Below, in pieces: positions 60,827 through 64,000 of a stretch of DNA of 64,000 nt. Source of the stretch: Chryseobacterium indologenes (lineage in GTDB: Bacteria > Bacteroidota > Bacteroidia > Flavobacteriales > Weeksellaceae); contig DJTE01000023.1 of the NCBI GenBank assembly GCA_002439165.1, positions 89,002 to 153,001 on the forward strand, in the 5' to 3' direction. Both the position numbers and the translations under genes were made by a program. Position 1 is the first letter of the stretch, and the number at the start of each line of letters is the position of its first letter. The notes below the pieces were generated by a model. It saw nothing but the letters and a program-made list of their open reading frames with translations. It did not search any database and had not been told where the DNA came from.

Positions 60827-62875
60827 ATGAATATTTTAACTGAAACTTTTAATACGCCATATCACGCAGCCCCATTCAATGAGATCAAAAATGAAGATTT
60901 TCTTCCCGCTTTCAACGAACTGATCAGGCGGTCTGAGCAGGAAATTGATGCCATCGTGAATAATCCTGAAGCCCCGACTTTTGAAAACGTTATTGAAGCC
61001 CTCGCCTACTCAGGTGAGCAGCTGGATGTGGTTTCCAATATATTTTTTAATTTAAATTCTGCCGAAACCAGCGATGAAATTCAGCAGATCGCCCAGGAAG
61101 TTTCCCCTGTACTGACGGAATACTCTTCCAAAATTTCCCAGAATGAAGCTCTTTTCAGCAAGATTAAAAAAGTATATGATGAAAAGGAAAAATATAATCT
61201 CAATGGTGAACAGGAGATGCTTTTAAATGAAACTTATAAAGGTTTTGTAAGGAGCGGTGCCCTGCTGAATGAGGAAGACAAAGAAAAATTAAAGAAAATC
61301 AGTATGGATCTGTCTCTGAAATCTCTTCAGTTCGGACAGAATGTGCTGGCTTCCACCAATGCCTATTTCAGACATATCACCGATAAAAACGACCTGGCCG
61401 GAATTCCTGATGCCATTATGGAACAGTTTGCCGAAGAAGCCAGAGAAAGAAATCTTGAAGGCTGGGTAGTTACTTTACAGTATCCAAGCTACATCCCGTT
61501 CATGACGTATGCCGAAAACCGTGAACTGAGAAAAGAACTTGCCCTGGCCAATGGTAAAAAATCCTTTGATGGCGGTGAGTTTGATAATCAGGATCTCATC
61601 AGGGAACTCCTTTCTCTAAAGCAGCAGAAAGCCGGACTTTTAGGCTATAAAGATTACGCCGATTATGTTCTTGAGGAAAGAATGGCCAAATCGCCGGTTA
61701 AGGTTTTTGATTTTTTAAATGAACTTTTAACGAAAGCTAAACCTTATGCCGATCAGGAAATCGAAGAACTGAAATCTCTGGCCAAAGCTGACGGAATTGA
61801 AGAAATGCAGAGTTATGACCATGCTTTCTACGCAGAGAAACTCCGCAAAGCCAAATTTGACCTGAACGACGAAGAACTGAAACCTTATTTTCCGCTGGAT
61901 CAGGTACAGGAAGCCGTGTTCGGACTGGCAGGGAAACTTTTCGGATTGACCTTTGAGGAAAGAAATGATATTCCGAAATACCATGAAGAGGTAAAAGTGT
62001 ACGAGGTAAAAGAAATTACAGCTGTTTCCGGTTCCGGGAAAATAGAATCTGAATACAAAGCATTGTTATACGTTGATTATTTTCCAAGAAAAGGAAAAAG
62101 AGCCGGAGCATGGATGACCAGTTATAAAAACCAGTATAAGAAAAACGGTGAAAATTCCCGTCCGCATATTTCCATTGTCTGCAATTTCAGTAAGCCGACG
62201 AAAAATGCACCAAGTTTACTTACCTTCCAGGAAGTGACTACCCTGTTTCACGAATTCGGGCATGCTCTTCACGGAATGATGGCTGATACCCAATACCCGA
62301 ATCTTTCCGGAACTTCCGTAAAATGGGATTTTGTGGAATTACCGTCACAGTTCCTCGAGAACTTCTGTTATGAACCTGAATTCTTAAAAACGTTCGCCAG
62401 ACATTATAAAACCGGAGAAGTACTTCCTGATGAAAAGATGGAAAAGATCGAACAGTCCAAAAACTTTATGGAAGGTTACCAGACTCTCAGACAGCTTGGC
62501 TTCGGGCTGCTGGATATGAGCTATCATACAAAAACAGCAGAACTGGAATACGAAAGCGTAAAAGAATTTGAAGATAAATACACAAAGCCTACCACGCTTT
62601 ATCCCATCAATCCTGAAACAGCCATGAGCCCAAGTTTCTCCCATATTTTCCAGGGCGGATATTCTGCCGGATACTACTCTTATAAATGGGCGGAAGTACT
62701 GGATGCCGATGCTTTCCAGTATTTCAAGGAAACGGGAATCTTCAATCCTGAAACGGCCGCAAAATATAAGATCCTGCTTTCTTCCGGAGGTACGAAAGAT
62801 CCTATGGAGCTGTACAAGGATTTCAGGGGAAGTGAGCCTAAAGTGGAAAGTTTACTGAAAAGAGCATTCGGATAA
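60827..62875 (+). CDS. M3-family metallopeptidase (oligopeptidase A/Dcp-like)
   Basis: 682 residues. Zinc motif HEFGHALHG (in VTTLFHEFGHALHGMMA) with the third ligand in the downstream Glu region; the helical N-terminal shell is typical of M3 peptidases. It degrades short peptides in the cytoplasm. It could be a dipeptidyl carboxypeptidase (Dcp) or oligopeptidase A; sequence alone does not settle it. Co-directional with the hypothetical gene 15 bp downstream. Confidence 0.9.
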   Translation: MNILTETFNTPYHAAPFNEIKNEDFLPAFNELIRRSEQEIDAIVNNPEAPTFENVIEALAYSGEQLDVVSNIFFNLNSAETSDEIQQIAQEVSPVLTEYSSKISQNEALFSKIKKVYDEKEKYNLNGEQEMLLNETYKGFVRSGALLNEEDKEKLKKISMDLSLKSLQFGQNVLASTNAYFRHITDKNDLAGIPDAIMEQFAEEARERNLEGWVVTLQYPSYIPFMTYAENRELRKELALANGKKSFDGGEFDNQDLIRELLSLKQQKAGLLGYKDYADYVLEERMAKSPVKVFDFLNELLTKAKPYADQEIEELKSLAKADGIEEMQSYDHAFYAEKLRKAKFDLNDEELKPYFPLDQVQEAVFGLAGKLFGLTFEERNDIPKYHEEVKVYEVKEITAVSGSGKIESEYKALLYVDYFPRKGKRAGAWMTSYKNQYKKNGENSRPHISIVCNFSKPTKNAPSLLTFQEVTTLFHEFGHALHGMMADTQYPNLSGTSVKWDFVELPSQFLENFCYEPEFLKTFARHYKTGEVLPDEKMEKIEQSKNFMEGYQTLRQLGFGLLDMSYHTKTAELEYESVKEFEDKYTKPTTLYPINPETAMSPSFSHIFQGGYSAGYYSYKWAEVLDADAFQYFKETGIFNPETAAKYKILLSSGGTKDPMELYKDFRGSEPKVESLLKRAFG

Positions 62876-62890
62876 GCCAACAGCAGGATC

Positions 62891-63310
62891 ATGAAACAGG
62901 AACTTAATACCTTAGGAGAAGTTTTTATAAAGACTTTAAAGATCAGTCTCGACCAGCTGACTCCCGAAAGCATTGACGAAATTTTAAACAGCAGGGATGA
63001 GCCTGAGTTTTCATCTTTATGGATGCAGGCTTATGAAACCGTGGAAGAAAAAGAAATGGATGAAACACTGCGGGATCAGATCGACGAAATCAGGAAGGAA
63101 ATCTTTTTATTCACCTTCAGAACAGCCAATTCTTCTGATCTTCCGGCCTATATTTCTGAAGATTTTGAACTGATCAGTTCTTATTATGTTCATCAAATTC
63201 AAAATCAATGGGTAACCGATCTGCTCTTTACGTATCTCAATCATCATATTCCGGGCAAAGAGTTCATAAAAACGGATAAAACAATGGAAGCCCTGATGCT
63301 TCAGGTATAA
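62891..63310 (+). CDS. Hypothetical protein, 139 residues
   Basis: Soluble, helical, acidic: LKISLDQLTPESIDEILNSR, ETVEEKEMDETLRDQIDEIR, then AYISEDFELISSYYVHQIQN. No family recognised. It starts 15 bp after the M3 peptidase stop and is probably in its operon. Confidence 0.65.
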   Translation: MKQELNTLGEVFIKTLKISLDQLTPESIDEILNSRDEPEFSSLWMQAYETVEEKEMDETLRDQIDEIRKEIFLFTFRTANSSDLPAYISEDFELISSYYVHQIQNQWVTDLLFTYLNHHIPGKEFIKTDKTMEALMLQV

Positions 63311-63363
63311 AAAGAAGAATACTTTAAACCGCACGGCATTATTGCTCTGTTCAGATAAAAATT

Positions 63364-63400
63364 ACAGGCTGTTTCATTTGAAGCAGCCTGTTTTATTTTA
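63364..63400 (+). terminator. Terminator after the 139-residue gene
   Basis: ACAGGCTG (63364-63371) pairs with CAGCCTGT (63384-63391), followed by a T-run. Confidence 0.8.
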
Positions 63401-63812
63401 TAACAGAAGTATTGTTCTTTATCATTAATAGAAAGGAATCTGAATTTTGATACTATTGAAATATCTTTATCCAGGTTCTTTTACCTTACAAATAATTCGG
63501 AAAAACCTTTACTAGCCCTTAATTACGAACTATTCATTAAAAAACTGCTGAAAAATTTCATTATTAAAGGCAATGGTTTTTCACTCAGATCTCAATTTCA
63601 TTATAAAGTTATTAAAAACACGACACGTTCTGTCGCTTTGAAGCCATAGCTTTGTCTGAAGAGGAGGATCTTTATTTCTGTGCCAAAAAAAGCATAAAAT
63701 TGATAAAATAAATAACATTAAATCCCCGTTCAATTGTTATCACCGTCTTAAAAAGCGTTAAATTTATACAGGTATTATAAAGATTAATATTAACTTAAAA
63801 AAACATCAATAC
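63401..63812. other. AT-rich spacer before the last secreted gene
   Basis: I see no gene or structured RNA. The likely promoter of the following gene cannot be pinned down; the last 80 bases are A/T-rich without a clean TAnnTTTG. Confidence 0.4.
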
Positions 63813-64000
63813 ATGAGAAAAAGCTATGCAGGCGTTCTGGCTGTATGTGCTGTCCTTACTTTTCCTGCTCAGGAAGTAGTATGGCAGAAAGAGCTCAGAT
63901 CCACTACCCAGGATTTCTTAAGCCAGATTACCACCACCATCGATCAGCAGTACCTGATCACCGGAAGTTCTATCCAGACCAAAAGCCAATCCCCATCTGC
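63813..64000 (+). CDS. Secreted protein, N-terminal fragment (runs off the window)
   Basis: The first 62 codons are in the window: MRKSYAGVLAVCAVLTFPAQ is a signal peptide, followed by EVVWQKELRSTTQDFLSQIT and a segment TIDQQYLITGSSIQTKSQ. The style resembles Flavobacteria T9SS-exported proteins whose repeats start with the WQK and LITGSS elements, but with no C-terminus I cannot confirm a T9SS tag. Confidence 0.6.
   Translation, partial: MRKSYAGVLAVCAVLTFPAQEVVWQKELRSTTQDFLSQITTTIDQQYLITGSSIQTKSQSPS

Overview
The window looks like a chromosomal stretch from a Bacteroidota bacterium of class Flavobacteriia, most likely Chryseobacterium or a close Weeksellaceae relative. The composition is AT-rich, many genes have Flavobacteria-type promoters (a TAnnTTTG -7 box, in the best cases 19-20 bp downstream of TTG), exported proteins have signal peptides ending in ..A-Q, and one protein carries a C-terminal T9SS (type IX secretion) sorting domain. 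The genus is inferred from protein style, not from a marker gene search. I saw no tRNA, rRNA, CRISPR array, insertion sequence or prophage.

Layout. 1-3.4 kb is the edge of a capsule/exopolysaccharide locus (Wza-like lipoprotein, CapD-like dehydratase, sugar aminotransferase). 3.4-8.1 kb holds recX, glyA, a small arsenic-response operon (arsR, DUF6428, arsC) without an efflux pump, and a divergent thioredoxin-reductase-like/Fur-family pair sharing a palindromic operator. 8.2-15.1 kb has a GT39 glycosyltransferase, a zinc-ribbon protein and a MacAB-like ABC export system. 15.5-18.7 kb is the nrdB-orf-nrdA ribonucleotide reductase operon. 19-24.8 kb carries surface/secreted proteins (tail-fibre-like protein, L-type lectin, T9SS-tagged LRR protein), an Xre/membrane protein pair and a decayed outer-membrane receptor remnant. 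24.9-34.5 kb is mostly housekeeping (DUF72, HD hydrolase, alpha/beta hydrolase, ribokinase, DUF4241, valS, DUF1573, PPK2).

34.6-40.3 kb is the most unusual region: a tandem array of five almost identical small lipoproteins (A1-A5), each followed by one or two secreted proteins of a diversified family (B1-B6 plus a 27-residue remnant). I do not recognise either family. The mature parts of the lipoproteins differ at only three positions while their partners differ strongly and fall into two subtypes, one with a cysteine pair and one without. This is the best candidate here for an undescribed system.

40.5-64 kb begins with the RNase P RNA gene (minus strand), followed by an ECF sigma factor with a membrane partner, an acyl-CoA synthetase, rpoN, asnS, a TPR/AraC regulator, a lipid-related cluster (CDP-alcohol phosphatidyltransferase, surface-repeat protein, fatty acid desaturase), a regulator with a palindromic operator at its promoter, rimM-rpsP, a beta-lactamase-fold hydrolase, a nitroreductase, a GreA/GreB-like factor, a SRPBCC protein, an M3 oligopeptidase and the start of another secreted protein.
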